From the NCBI GenBank assembly GCA_016930135.1, contig JAFGHM010000102.1, forward strand, positions 1-59,092: 59,092 nucleotides of DNA, written 5' to 3'. How positions within the stretch are numbered: the stretch's first letter is position 1; every line of letters starts with the position of its first letter. Shown piece by piece: positions 51,605 to 59,092 of this stretch. The notes under the pieces are model-generated. The model was not told the origin of the DNA, made no database searches, and was given only the letters and a program-made list of their open reading frames with translations. The DNA comes from Thermoplasmatota archaeon (GTDB taxonomy: Archaea > Thermoplasmatota > Thermoplasmata > UBA10834). The translations under genes were made by a program, and so were the position numbers.

Positions 51605-53260
51605 ATGGCTCAGGACGGATTCGACGCGCTTTCGGAGGAGATGTTCAAGAGATACCTCGAGATCAATCCGGAGAACGGCACCGCCTTCGGGCTCCACGAG
51701 CCATATGACCACCATCTGCCGCACGGGGGACTAAAGAGGATTGAAGACACGATGCGGCTCATGGAGGATTGGAGCAGGAAGGCACACGAGATTGCCGAGT
51801 CGTCCGAGCTGTCGACGGAGCAGAGAATCAGCCTCCGGCTCCTAGACCAGACCATCGCTCTCCAAAGGTTCGTCATAGACGACTATCCGTTCCTGAAGAT
51901 GTGGCCCGACGGCCTCGAACTCATAGGCAACCTGATGTTCATGATGTTCTCCAGAGATTATGCGCCCCTCGAGGAGAGGATCAAGGCGGTCACGTCGAGG
52001 CTCAAGGTACTCCCTCGGCATCTAGAGCAGTTCAGGACGAGGTTCGAGGGCACACGGATGGTCAAGCTATGGGTGGAAATGTCAATCGAGACCTGCGAGC
52101 AGCTCCCTGGGTTCCTCGCTTTCATCGTCGCCTCATCCAAGGACAAGGTCTCCGACAACGTCTATGAGGATCTCATCGGCGCCGTTGCTGTGGCCGAGAA
52201 GGCGGCAAACGAACAGCTGGGCTGGCTCAAAGCCAATCTTGGGACCGCTGATGGCGCATTTTCGATGGGCAAAGAGAATCTCACCAGACTCCTTGAGCTC
52301 AGGGGTATACCGTACACGCCGGAAGAGCTGCTCGACCTCGCGGAGGGATACCTCAGAGAGTTCAAGGAGGAGAGGAGGCGTGTAGCCTCTAGGATAGCTC
52401 CAGGCAAGGCCATCGAAGAGGTCGCGAAGATCGTCCAGAGTAACGCGCCCAAGGTCTTCGAGGAGGCGCTAGAGGCGACGAAGAAGGAAATCCAGACAGC
52501 CAAGGTTTTTCTGGTGGAGAACAACATATGCACCGTCGACCCGGATGCCAAGCTCGAGGTCGTGGAGACGCCCGACTTCCTGACACCGGTCTTACCCTTC
52601 GCGGCGTTGTACAGTCCCTCGAAGTTCGACAAGGAACAAGTCGGCCAGTACGTCGTGACCAGACCGAAGAATCCGGCGAACCTCGCGGTCAATCTGAACT
52701 ATGCAACAATAATCAACACAGCAGTACACGAGGCATACCCAGGACACTTCCACCAAGGTGTCCAGACAAACAAGAAGCACTGGATGCTCCAGCTGACCGC
52801 TGCGGAGGCCCCGATCGCGGGCATCGAGACAATCGAGGGATGGGCGCTGTATTGTGAGCAGATGATGTTCGATCATGGATACAAGGCAACGGATGAAGGG
52901 GCCTTCGAGATGCTCAACGCGGCCATCTGGAGGGCGTGCAGGATCGTTGCCGATGTGAAGCTCGCCCAAGGAACCGCCACGGTCGATGAGATGGTCGAGT
53001 GGATGACCAAGGAGACGGGATGGGCGAGAGATGCGATGCTGGTCGAGGTCAAGAGATACTCCCGAACCCCTTCCTACGCCTTGTCCTACCTTGTCGGGCG
53101 GCACCTGATCACGGAGTTCAGGAAAGAGGTCGAGCGAAAGGCGGGCGGGGACTTCGAGGAGAGTGAGTTCCACGACCTCGTCGCCAGCTACGGTTGTCTT
53201 CCGTTCAACCTGATGAGGGAAGCCGTCCTGGACCATCTCGGCCTGCAGGCAGAAGGCTGA
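51605..53260 (+). CDS. DUF885 metallopeptidase-like protein
   Basis: The 551-residue, mostly helical protein contains HEAYPGHFHQ (an HExxxGHxxQ zinc signature) and a downstream EGWALYCEQMM that supplies a further metal-ligand glutamate. These are the DUF885 hallmarks. No signal peptide is present, so it is cytosolic. Peptidase activity is the family prediction; substrates are unknown. The gene follows metF after 67 bp and may be read from the same transcript, without an obvious link. Confidence 0.85.
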   Translation: MAQDGFDALSEEMFKRYLEINPENGTAFGLHEPYDHHLPHGGLKRIEDTMRLMEDWSRKAHEIAESSELSTEQRISLRLLDQTIALQRFVIDDYPFLKMWPDGLELIGNLMFMMFSRDYAPLEERIKAVTSRLKVLPRHLEQFRTRFEGTRMVKLWVEMSIETCEQLPGFLAFIVASSKDKVSDNVYEDLIGAVAVAEKAANEQLGWLKANLGTADGAFSMGKENLTRLLELRGIPYTPEELLDLAEGYLREFKEERRRVASRIAPGKAIEEVAKIVQSNAPKVFEEALEATKKEIQTAKVFLVENNICTVDPDAKLEVVETPDFLTPVLPFAALYSPSKFDKEQVGQYVVTRPKNPANLAVNLNYATIINTAVHEAYPGHFHQGVQTNKKHWMLQLTAAEAPIAGIETIEGWALYCEQMMFDHGYKATDEGAFEMLNAAIWRACRIVADVKLAQGTATVDEMVEWMTKETGWARDAMLVEVKRYSRTPSYALSYLVGRHLITEFRKEVERKAGGDFEESEFHDLVASYGCLPFNLMREAVLDHLGLQAEG

Positions 53261-53312
53261 CCTCTCCCGCAAGTCAAGTGCCGCCCCCAGAGACCACGGC
53301 TTCACGAAAACC

Positions 53313-53321
53313 GTTATAAAC
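53313..53321 (+). promoter_or_regulatory. TATA box of purH
   Basis: GTTATAAAC predicts a start near 53340 and a leader of about 60 nt that carries a strong GGGGAGGG and a short ORF. Confidence 0.6.
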
Positions 53322-53368
53322 CGCCAGAGGATAACATGCCGGCATACCTTTTGCTCTGAAGGGGAGGG

Positions 53369-53401
53369 ATGTTTCAGCAAGCAAGCGGAGTGTGCAGCTA
53401 A
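53369..53401 (+). CDS. 10-residue upstream ORF coupled to purH
   Basis: ATG 53369 directly follows GGGGAGGG, the only strong ribosome-binding site in the leader. It encodes MFQQASGVCS and ends TAA, which shares its last A with the purH ATG (TAATG). PurH itself has no comparable site, so it is probably translated by termination-reinitiation from this ORF. Confidence 0.45.
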   Translation: MFQQASGVCS

Positions 53402-54957
53402 TGAGCAGGATAAAGAGAGCACTGGTCAGCGTTTCAGACAAGAACGGTCTTGTCGAGTTCTGCAAGGGTCTTTCGGAACTCGGCGTCGAGATACTGTCAA
53501 CAGGCGGGACAATGGCAGCCCTGGACAAGGCGGGCGTGCCGGTCATAGGCGTCTCCGAGGTGACGAAGTTCCCTGAGATGCTCGACGGGCGCGTAAAGAC
53601 ACTCCATCCGGCGATACATGGAGGAATCCTCGCGATGAGGACCAAGGAGGAGCACATGGAGGCCATCAAGAAGCACGGCATCGAGCCCATCGACATGGTG
53701 GTCGTGAACCTGTATCCCTTCGAGTCGACGGTCGCCAAGCCTGGGGTCAGGATCGAAGACGCGATAGAAAACATCGACATAGGAGGGCCGTCGATGATCA
53801 GGTCGGCGGCCAAGAACCACGCCGCTGTCGCTGTCGTTACCGACTCTGGGCAGTACGATTCCGTCCTCAAAGAGCTCAGAGAGAACGACTGCAGGCTTTC
53901 AGAGGAAACGAGACGCAAGCTCTCACTGGATGCCTTCAGAGCGACCGCAAGGTACGACTCGGCAATTGCGCAGTTCCTTGGTAGAAGGTTCGCATCTTTC
54001 GAGATGTTCCCGAAGAACCTCACGCTGTCTTTCGAGAAGCTCGGGGACCTCAGATATGGCGAGAACCCGCACCAGAAGGCAGCATTCTACAAGGACCTCT
54101 TCGATCAGACCCCTCTGAGCGTGGCCGCCGCGGAGAAGATGCACGGCAAGGAGATATCCTACTGCAACGTCCTAGATCTGGATGCTGCAATGGCGATCGT
54201 CTCCGATTTCGAGAAACCCACCGCCGCCGTGATCAAGCACACGAACCCCTCTGGCGTGGCGACCGCTGCTACCATTGCAGAGGCTTTCAGGATTGCCTAC
54301 GATGCGGACTCGCTGAGCGCCTTCGGATGTGTGGTTGGCCTGAACAGACCGGTCGACCTCGAGACCGCGAAGGAGATCGGGAGCCATTTCGTAGAAGCCG
54401 TGATCGCACCTTCCTACGACCCCGATGCGGAGGAACACCTGGAGAAGAAGAAGAGCATACGTCTGCTGCGCACGAACGTGCCCGTCAGACGTGAGGAGGG
54501 CCGACTGTTCATGGCCAAGGTGAAGGGCGGCCTTCTGGTCCAGACCGATCCGTACGCGGAGCTGGACAGGACCAAGCTGAGGGTGGTGACGAAAAGGGCA
54601 CCCTCTCAGGAGGAGATCGATGCCATGATCTTCGGGGTCAAGGTTGCGAGGCACATCAAGTCCAACACGATACTCCTGGTCAAGGGAGAGAGGACCGTGG
54701 GAGTGGGTGCCGGTCAGATGAGCAGAGTCGATTCCGCGAAGATAGCCGGCATGAAGGCCGGTCCGGAGGCCAAGGGGAGCGTGTTGGTATCAGACGCCTT
54801 CTTCCCCTTCAGGGACGGTATCGACGCGGCTGCGGCGGTAGGCGTGTCCGCGATCATACAGCCCGGAGGGTCGGTCAACGACGCGGAAGCGATTCAAGCT
54901 GCGGACGAGCACGAAATATCGATGGTCCTGAGCGGGCTGAGGCTGTTCAAGCACTGA
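53401..54957 (+). CDS. purH: PurH: AICAR formyltransferase / IMP cyclohydrolase
   Basis: This protein of about 518 residues has the N-terminal IMP cyclohydrolase domain (RALVSVSDKNGL, LSTGGTMAALDKAG, FPEMLDGRVKTLHP, NIDIGGPSMIRSAAKNH). The C-terminal AICAR transformylase domain shows LRYGENPHQKA, KHTNPSGVA, AFGCVVGLNR and SDAFFPFRDGID. It uses 10-formyl-THF, the product of Fhs, in the last two steps of purine synthesis, in keeping with a folate-using archaeon; many archaea use PurP/PurO instead. ATG 53401 overlaps the stop of a short upstream ORF. Confidence 0.95.
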   Translation: MSRIKRALVSVSDKNGLVEFCKGLSELGVEILSTGGTMAALDKAGVPVIGVSEVTKFPEMLDGRVKTLHPAIHGGILAMRTKEEHMEAIKKHGIEPIDMVVVNLYPFESTVAKPGVRIEDAIENIDIGGPSMIRSAAKNHAAVAVVTDSGQYDSVLKELRENDCRLSEETRRKLSLDAFRATARYDSAIAQFLGRRFASFEMFPKNLTLSFEKLGDLRYGENPHQKAAFYKDLFDQTPLSVAAAEKMHGKEISYCNVLDLDAAMAIVSDFEKPTAAVIKHTNPSGVATAATIAEAFRIAYDADSLSAFGCVVGLNRPVDLETAKEIGSHFVEAVIAPSYDPDAEEHLEKKKSIRLLRTNVPVRREEGRLFMAKVKGGLLVQTDPYAELDRTKLRVVTKRAPSQEEIDAMIFGVKVARHIKSNTILLVKGERTVGVGAGQMSRVDSAKIAGMKAGPEAKGSVLVSDAFFPFRDGIDAAAAVGVSAIIQPGGSVNDAEAIQAADEHEISMVLSGLRLFKH

Positions 54958-54968
54958 GTAATCCACAC

Positions 54969-55658
54969 CTAATCCGATAAATCCAACTCAGCGGAGAAGC
55001 CGCGCCGCCAAAGAAGCCCGGAGTCAACGGGGTTCTGAATGCCCCATTCGAAGGGGATCCAGGTCGGCTTCACGAGCGAACCCGAAACGTGCCGCAGACG
55101 CACCTGTCTCCTGAAGTTGTCATCAATCCTCGTCTCGAACACACTGTCCGCAATCGATGAGAAGGAGGCCAGTATGTCCTCGGTCACAACGCCGCTCGTA
55201 ACGGATGCTGTCAATGAGCCGGTGAATCTGGAGATGGTAGAGAGGTCCTTGTAGAACCTTGAGACATAGATGGGCTCATGCGTGGCGAGAAGAGGCGTGA
55301 GCGAATCGAACACTGTCTGAACCGGCCTTCCCCCGAGGACGCCGACCGCCTTCGTGACGCACTCGAATATGTTGGAGAGCATGCTCGGGTCACCAACCTT
55401 TATCACGTGTGGGTCCGGGACTGGCGCGGATTCGGCACAGGCGTCGACGATGGCGAATGATCCTTCGGACTCGAATGCGGATGTGTTGACGCCGAACTTG
55501 GAGAGGTAGAAGACGACTTCGTCAGGCGGGGTCTTCGTCTCAACGAAGACAACCTTCTGGCCTGCCTCGAGCCTAGTCGCAGCCAGTTGGCAACAGACCT
55601 GGCAGACGCCCTGCTCCGACTCAGTGATCACCAGCGCAGAGCGGTTCTCCGAGAGCAA
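54969..55658 (-). CDS. KaiC/RadA-like protein without a P-loop
   Basis: The 229-residue protein has the strand-helix order of KaiC-type RecA domains: KVVFVETKTPPDEV, TVFDSLTPLL (Walker B-like region) and a C-terminal VRLRHVSGSLVKP. The Walker A P-loop is replaced by VITESEQGVCQV, which lacks GKT. It is therefore probably a non-hydrolysing regulatory partner. It lies 46 bp downstream of the GvpD-like gene on the same strand, and likely pairs with it. Confidence 0.6.
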   Translation of the reverse strand: MLSENRSALVITESEQGVCQVCCQLAATRLEAGQKVVFVETKTPPDEVVFYLSKFGVNTSAFESEGSFAIVDACAESAPVPDPHVIKVGDPSMLSNIFECVTKAVGVLGGRPVQTVFDSLTPLLATHEPIYVSRFYKDLSTISRFTGSLTASVTSGVVTEDILASFSSIADSVFETRIDDNFRRQVRLRHVSGSLVKPTWIPFEWGIQNPVDSGLLWRRGFSAELDLSD

Positions 55659-55704
55659 TCTGAACGACCCCTCCTCTCGTGCCCCTGATTGACGTCCGAC
55701 TCTA

Positions 55705-57288
55705 CTAAAGTATCGGAACCAGCTTCGGCCTGAAATCCCGCGGCTCCGGGTCCGTCATCGCGTGAGGTGCCGTATAGGGCTCCTCGCCCCTTATCATCGT
55801 GACGCCTGAGATCTTGTCTATCCGGAGGTGAGCGTGCGCCAGGTCAGACAGCCTGCTAGTCGACCTGACCGACGGAGTGACTGTGGCCACGAAGAGGCCC
55901 TCATTGTTCAACAGGGATGTGAGGAACTCCATCATCCCGTCGAGAACCGCCGGGCCATAGACCGATTCGAGTGAGTCGAAACCTATGACAGCCAGGAAAG
56001 GCGCGTCCGAGTTCCTGAGCGCGTACTCCACATCCTGCCACTTCATGTCGACCCTGACGTCCTCGCCCTCCAGGGTCATTGCATATGGCTTTGGGGATCC
56101 GGCGGACGCATGCGGCTCTAGTATCCTCACGTTCTTGTCGAAGTCCTCAGCGGATACGAACCCGAGCAGCTCCTCCCTCGCGGACTCCGCACCTGTCTTC
56201 TTAGTCGGTATCCAGGCGACGCCGCGGCTCTGTGCGATGGAGTTGCATATGACCGCGCTCTCTATCGGGGCAGACGCTATAACCGGGACTCCAGGGCCCA
56301 GCTCAATGAGCGTTATCGTCCCCTTCCGGAGGCCTCCCCCTAGCATCGCGTCGAGCTCAGGCATGCCGGTCGAGACGTGCTTGGCGTCCGTGTCGGATTC
56401 GGCCTCGAACTTCTTCGGCTTGTCCGGCTTCGAGTACCTCGCGTATTCGAAGGTCCTCACCCTTCCGCCGAGAAGGGTGTAGACATACTTGGGCTGGCGT
56501 ATCTCGCACCCTCGGAGCTTCAGGATGTCCATCTCCCTTATCCTTCTGCCAGTGGAGCTGTCGAGGTTGAGGTATATGATGCCGTCGCCGAGATAGTCCA
56601 GCAGCGGGTCAGGAGTCTCGAGGACGTACACCACGTTTGTGCCGCATCCCTCGACTAGATCCTTCTGCATCGTGCTTATCAGCTTCGATGCGGGGACGCC
56701 GTACTTCTCGGCCAGTGCATCTATGCTGTCTATGACCACCAGCGTGCGCTCGGGAAGGGCCTTGTCCACCACATCGTATGCCATCTCTATCTCCGGCATC
56801 ATCGAGCCCACGGAGACCACCAGCTCTCCCTCCCTGTCACCAGGTTCCGCGGGCGACTCCTCACCGCCCTGCTCGATTATCCCCTGGAGACGCATCAGCT
56901 CTCTCCTAGGGGCTTTGACCTTCTCTGCCTTCAGCTCTCCTTTGATGGCCGCCAGCCCGAGCAGTATCTTCTCGACCTGCTGCTCGGAGTCCGCCTTCTT
57001 CCGGATCTTCTTACGAGCCTTGAGTATCTCGCCTTCCTTGACCTTATCGAGCAGCCACGGGAACTGCCTGAAGAGGGACGGGTCAGATACCCTGGTCGAC
57101 ATGTAGTAGCTCTGCTGTACTGCGGCCAGCTCCTCAATCAATTGCAGCGCCAGCGTGGTCTTGCCAGTGCCGGCCATGCCCCTGAAGATCAATGAGTGGC
57201 CTCCAGCGTTGGAGAGGAACCTGATTATCTCCTTGGGGAAGGTCGAGCTGCCTCTATATGCGGTTGCGGCCTCTTTTCTCTCTGCCAT
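55705..57288 (-). CDS. GvpD-like double KaiC-type ATPase
   Basis: The 527-residue protein has an N-terminal RecA/KaiC domain with an intact P-loop FRGMAGTGKTTLALQLI and Walker B VVIDSIDALAEKYG. After about residue 300 comes a second, degenerate domain starting STGMPELDAMLGGGL, whose P-loop is replaced by ELGPGVPVI. A charged helical insertion splits the first domain. This matches proteins annotated as GvpD, the regulator of gas vesicle genes in haloarchaea. No gas vesicle genes are present here, so a signalling ATPase role is more likely. Confidence 0.75.
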   Translation of the reverse strand: MAERKEAATAYRGSSTFPKEIIRFLSNAGGHSLIFRGMAGTGKTTLALQLIEELAAVQQSYYMSTRVSDPSLFRQFPWLLDKVKEGEILKARKKIRKKADSEQQVEKILLGLAAIKGELKAEKVKAPRRELMRLQGIIEQGGEESPAEPGDREGELVVSVGSMMPEIEMAYDVVDKALPERTLVVIDSIDALAEKYGVPASKLISTMQKDLVEGCGTNVVYVLETPDPLLDYLGDGIIYLNLDSSTGRRIREMDILKLRGCEIRQPKYVYTLLGGRVRTFEYARYSKPDKPKKFEAESDTDAKHVSTGMPELDAMLGGGLRKGTITLIELGPGVPVIASAPIESAVICNSIAQSRGVAWIPTKKTGAESAREELLGFVSAEDFDKNVRILEPHASAGSPKPYAMTLEGEDVRVDMKWQDVEYALRNSDAPFLAVIGFDSLESVYGPAVLDGMMEFLTSLLNNEGLFVATVTPSVRSTSRLSDLAHAHLRIDKISGVTMIRGEEPYTAPHAMTDPEPRDFRPKLVPIL

Positions 57289-57306
57289 TTTGACTCAACT
57301 CCTTTT

Positions 57307-57705
57307 CTACTCTCGCTCCTTGGGCCTGAGAAGGCCTCCTGCGGTTGCTTCCTCCTCTTCTTCCTCGACGAGCTTGATCTCCTTCCACTCGCCCCCGAAG
57401 TCCTGCACCTGTCCGGTGACCATCTGGAACCTGACCCTGAGCCTCCCACCCTCGAAGAATATGTATGCGTTCCTGAGTTGGGACAGATATAGGACTATCC
57501 TCTTGCCCTGCTGGGTCAGCGCCCGCTCGACAGGTTTGATCAGACCGGCCTTCTCGAGCACGTGTATCCTTCTGTAGCAGGCCGCTATCGGGATGCTCAA
57601 CTTGGCACTGAGCTCCAGTGCGTGCTTAGGCTTGCGGGAGCATGCGACAAGTATCTTGGCGGCGTAGGCGTCCATTATCAGCCTAGATGCCTCGAGGGGG
57701 TCCAA
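57307..57705 (-). CDS. ArsR-like winged-helix regulator
   Basis: The 132-residue protein has a winged helix AAKILVACSRKPKHALELSA...IPIAACYRRIHVLEKAGLIKPVE, then a beta-rich segment of about 40 residues and an acidic tail. The TTG start at 57705 has GGAGG 8 bp upstream. It leads the operon with the two KaiC-like genes (18 bp and 46 bp gaps). It may control them or be controlled by them. Confidence 0.75.
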   Translation of the reverse strand: MDPLEASRLIMDAYAAKILVACSRKPKHALELSAKLSIPIAACYRRIHVLEKAGLIKPVERALTQQGKRIVLYLSQLRNAYIFFEGGRLRVRFQMVTGQVQDFGGEWKEIKLVEEEEEEATAGGLLRPKERE

Positions 57706-57718
57706 TCCGTAGCCTCCG

Positions 57719-57744
57719 TGTCACGTTACAGCACCGAATGTCAC
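57719..57744 (+). promoter_or_regulatory. Paired TGTCAC repeats upstream of the ArsR-like gene
   Basis: TGTCAC occurs at 57719-57724 and again at 57739-57744, exactly 20 bp apart, about two helical turns. They lie in the leader just before the TTG of the regulator gene. A TATA-like ATTTAAAC for that strand is near 57826. A site for the regulator itself is possible. Confidence 0.35.
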
Positions 57745-57877
57745 AAATGCTCAAGTTGGGGGGATCATCCGCTTGCTGCGAACAACAGGCTCTGTTCCTG
57801 TGGAACGCGAATGCGCTACTGTCGTTTAAATGCTTTCGGATTTCTGGATACGGCCCTTGTAGGCACCCTCGCAAGCA

Positions 57878-57886
57878 TTATATCAC
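57878..57886 (+). promoter_or_regulatory. TATA box of the DUF35-like gene
   Basis: ATTATATCA lies about 55 bp before the ATG at 57938; a start near 57908 leaves about 30 nt of leader including GGAAGG. Confidence 0.5.
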
Positions 57887-57937
57887 ATGAGACGCCGTGT
57901 GCTCGCCCGCGGAGATAAACCCCGGGAAGGAAGGCGG

Positions 57938-58267
57938 ATGAAGGGCTCCAAGTGCAAGTGCGGGTTCTCCACGCTCTCCTACAGGAGAGCGTGTCCTCGG
58001 TGCGGGAGGCAAATGACGTCAGGCGATTGGCCGGACGAGGGCAGGGTTCTCTCCTTCGCGAGGCTGCAAGCAGTCCCGGAAGGCCTGCAGGATCCCTACG
58101 ACATGGCCCTCGTGGAAATCGAAGATGGCCCGAAACTGGTGTGCTGGAGCTCGTGCATCCTGAAGGAGAAGGATGAGGTCTCGATCTCGAAGGTCGAGGG
58201 GAAGTACATCTGCACCCCAAAGGTAACCCCGGACCAGAAGCCGAACAGCACCTCAAAGACTGATTGA
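57938..58267 (+). CDS. DUF35-type zinc-ribbon/OB-fold protein
   Basis: The 109-residue protein has a zinc ribbon CKCGFSTLSYRRACPRCG followed by an OB-fold-like region (GRVLSFARLQAVPEG, DMALVEIEDG, VSISKVEGKYICTPKV). This is the layout of DUF35 proteins, which in archaea often accompany thiolases and HMG-CoA synthase as substrate channels. No such enzyme is next to it here. GAAGGAAGG precedes the ATG; the longer ORF from 57887 begins before a usable leader. Its end overlaps the convergent ACT gene by 15 bp. Confidence 0.7.
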   Translation: MKGSKCKCGFSTLSYRRACPRCGRQMTSGDWPDEGRVLSFARLQAVPEGLQDPYDMALVEIEDGPKLVCWSSCILKEKDEVSISKVEGKYICTPKVTPDQKPNSTSKTD

Positions 58268-59071
58268 GTCGGCACTGGCCAGGCAGAAGGATGGGCCCAG
58301 AGAGGCTATCCTGTTCTTCAGTGTCTCAGCGATGTCCGCCTTGGCCGAAGATGCCCTTATGTCAATGACAAGCTCGCAGGTCATGCGCTCGTAGTAGACG
58401 AGGACGTTGGTGTATCCTGCCAGAACGTTGATTCCCTCGTCTCCCAAGGCCCTCATTATCTCGAATATCGCGCCAGGCCTGTCAGGGATGTCGACGCACA
58501 GCCTCATCAGCTTCGAGTCCTCGTCGAGGAAGGCGATGGAGAGTATCCATGAATCGGGCTCACCTATGAGCATGATCGGTGCCGAGCGACTGCCCAGGAA
58601 GTTCATGTAGGCTTGGGGCATCTCGAAGATGCCGTCCTTGATGATGCTCGCCTTCTTCTCTGTCTTCCTGAGGGCCTTCGTCTTGACCTTCTCGTTCTCG
58701 ACCACTGCGCCCCGCGTGTACCGGGTGGCAAGATCAGATGCCGAGACGCGGAGGAAGTCGACCAGCGACAGTGACGGGTTGTTGGCCTTCTTGGCATCGT
58801 CGAACTCCTTCCTGAGCGAGGCGGAGTCGCCGAAGAACGACAGGTCGGCCAGCATCTCCCAGACCATCTCGACCTTTGGTATCGAGCTGACCGTCTCGGA
58901 GTTCAGTATGTCCACGTTCCTGGACTTGAGGAACTGGGCAACCTGAGCGAGCGCACCAGGTTCATCCCTGACCTGGAAGGTCAGGTAGGCGATCTCCCTG
59001 TAGTTCTCAGGTCCGAACGGGGAGAGCACTATCTCGTAGCTGCCCTTGCCATCTATCTCGTACTTGAACAT
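58253..59071 (-). CDS. Protein with two ACT-type regulatory domains
   Basis: The readable 272 residues contain an N-terminal ACT domain (YLTFQVRDEPGALAQVAQFLKSRNVDIL), a helical linker and a second ACT domain (RLCVDIPDRPGAIFEIMRALGDEGINVL). ACT domains bind amino acids and related ligands to regulate enzymes or transcription. No catalytic domain is seen. The frame remains open to the right edge (7 more codons), so the gene may begin outside the window and ATG 59071 is only the first visible start. Confidence 0.7.
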   Translation of the reverse strand: MFKYEIDGKGSYEIVLSPFGPENYREIAYLTFQVRDEPGALAQVAQFLKSRNVDILNSETVSSIPKVEMVWEMLADLSFFGDSASLRKEFDDAKKANNPSLSLVDFLRVSASDLATRYTRGAVVENEKVKTKALRKTEKKASIIKDGIFEMPQAYMNFLGSRSAPIMLIGEPDSWILSIAFLDEDSKLMRLCVDIPDRPGAIFEIMRALGDEGINVLAGYTNVLVYYERMTCELVIDIRASSAKADIAETLKNRIASLGPSFCLASADSISL

Positions 59072-59092
59072 GGAGCTGAAGACCTCGCTCCC

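Noticed and set aside
1..59092. CRISPR arrays, rRNA genes, transposases and prophage genes
   Set aside because: No regularly spaced repeats, rRNA-like stretches or transposase/integrase motifs were seen anywhere in the window.

Overview
The window reads as chromosomal DNA of an archaeon, most likely a Thermoplasmatota lineage. Support comes from archaeal information-processing genes (Csl4 exosome subunit, Nob1, KptA, METTL5-type methyltransferase), isoprenoid lipid genes (geranylgeranyl reductase family, polyprenyl synthase, cis-prenyltransferase), AT-rich TATA boxes about 25 bp before inferred transcript starts, a tRNA without encoded CCA, GvpD/KaiC-like ATPases and a Ta0216-family radical SAM protein. 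The lineage is inferred from gene content only; no rRNA is present.

Layout. 1-2500: end of an MtnA-like gene, tRNA-Val(CAC), then a gene-poor stretch with a zinc-ribbon membrane protein, an HNH protein, a copy of the tRNA 3' end and a two-copy 75-bp repeat. 2.5-10.1 kb: Spo0M-like protein, coiled-coil protein divergent from a Ras-like GTPase, METTL5-like methyltransferase, csl4, serine hydroxymethyltransferase, E1-like enzyme, ThiI-like PP-loop protein and nob1. 10.1-13.4 kb (minus): prenyl synthase, methyltransferase and geranylgeranyl reductase-family flavoprotein. 13.5-23.9 kb (minus): twelve-gene complex I operon A-B-C-D-H-I-J1-J2-K-L-M-N with no E, F or G; its NuoI carries six [4Fe-4S] motifs instead of two. 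24-33.5 kb: mixed genes including B12/radical SAM protein, MobB, an HdrD-like protein, an Lrp regulator, cis-prenyltransferase, methanogenesis marker 11 homologue, metallo-hydrolase and KptA.

33.8-51.5 kb is the metabolic core. A formate operon encodes two HdrA-type flavoproteins, MvhD, an iron-sulfur protein and a molybdopterin FdhA with an active-site cysteine. Next come an OFA-type (oxalate/formate) transporter, an AMP-forming acetyl-CoA synthetase, FolD and formate-tetrahydrofolate ligase. A second operon encodes two HdrA-type flavoproteins, MvhD, MetV and MetF. Together these give formate to formyl-, methenyl-, methylene- and methyl-tetrahydrofolate, the bacterial-type methyl branch of the Wood-Ljungdahl pathway, with both redox ends attached to Hdr/MvhD electron-transfer cores. 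Ferredoxin produced or used there could connect to the complex I-like pump. CODH/ACS, Mcr and HdrB/HdrC are not in the window, so the net direction (acetogenesis, formate oxidation or serine/glycine C1 oxidation) cannot be decided.

51.6-59 kb: DUF885 peptidase-like protein, purH with a coupled short upstream ORF, a three-gene HTH/GvpD-like/KaiC-like operon, a DUF35-type protein and an ACT-domain protein at the edge.
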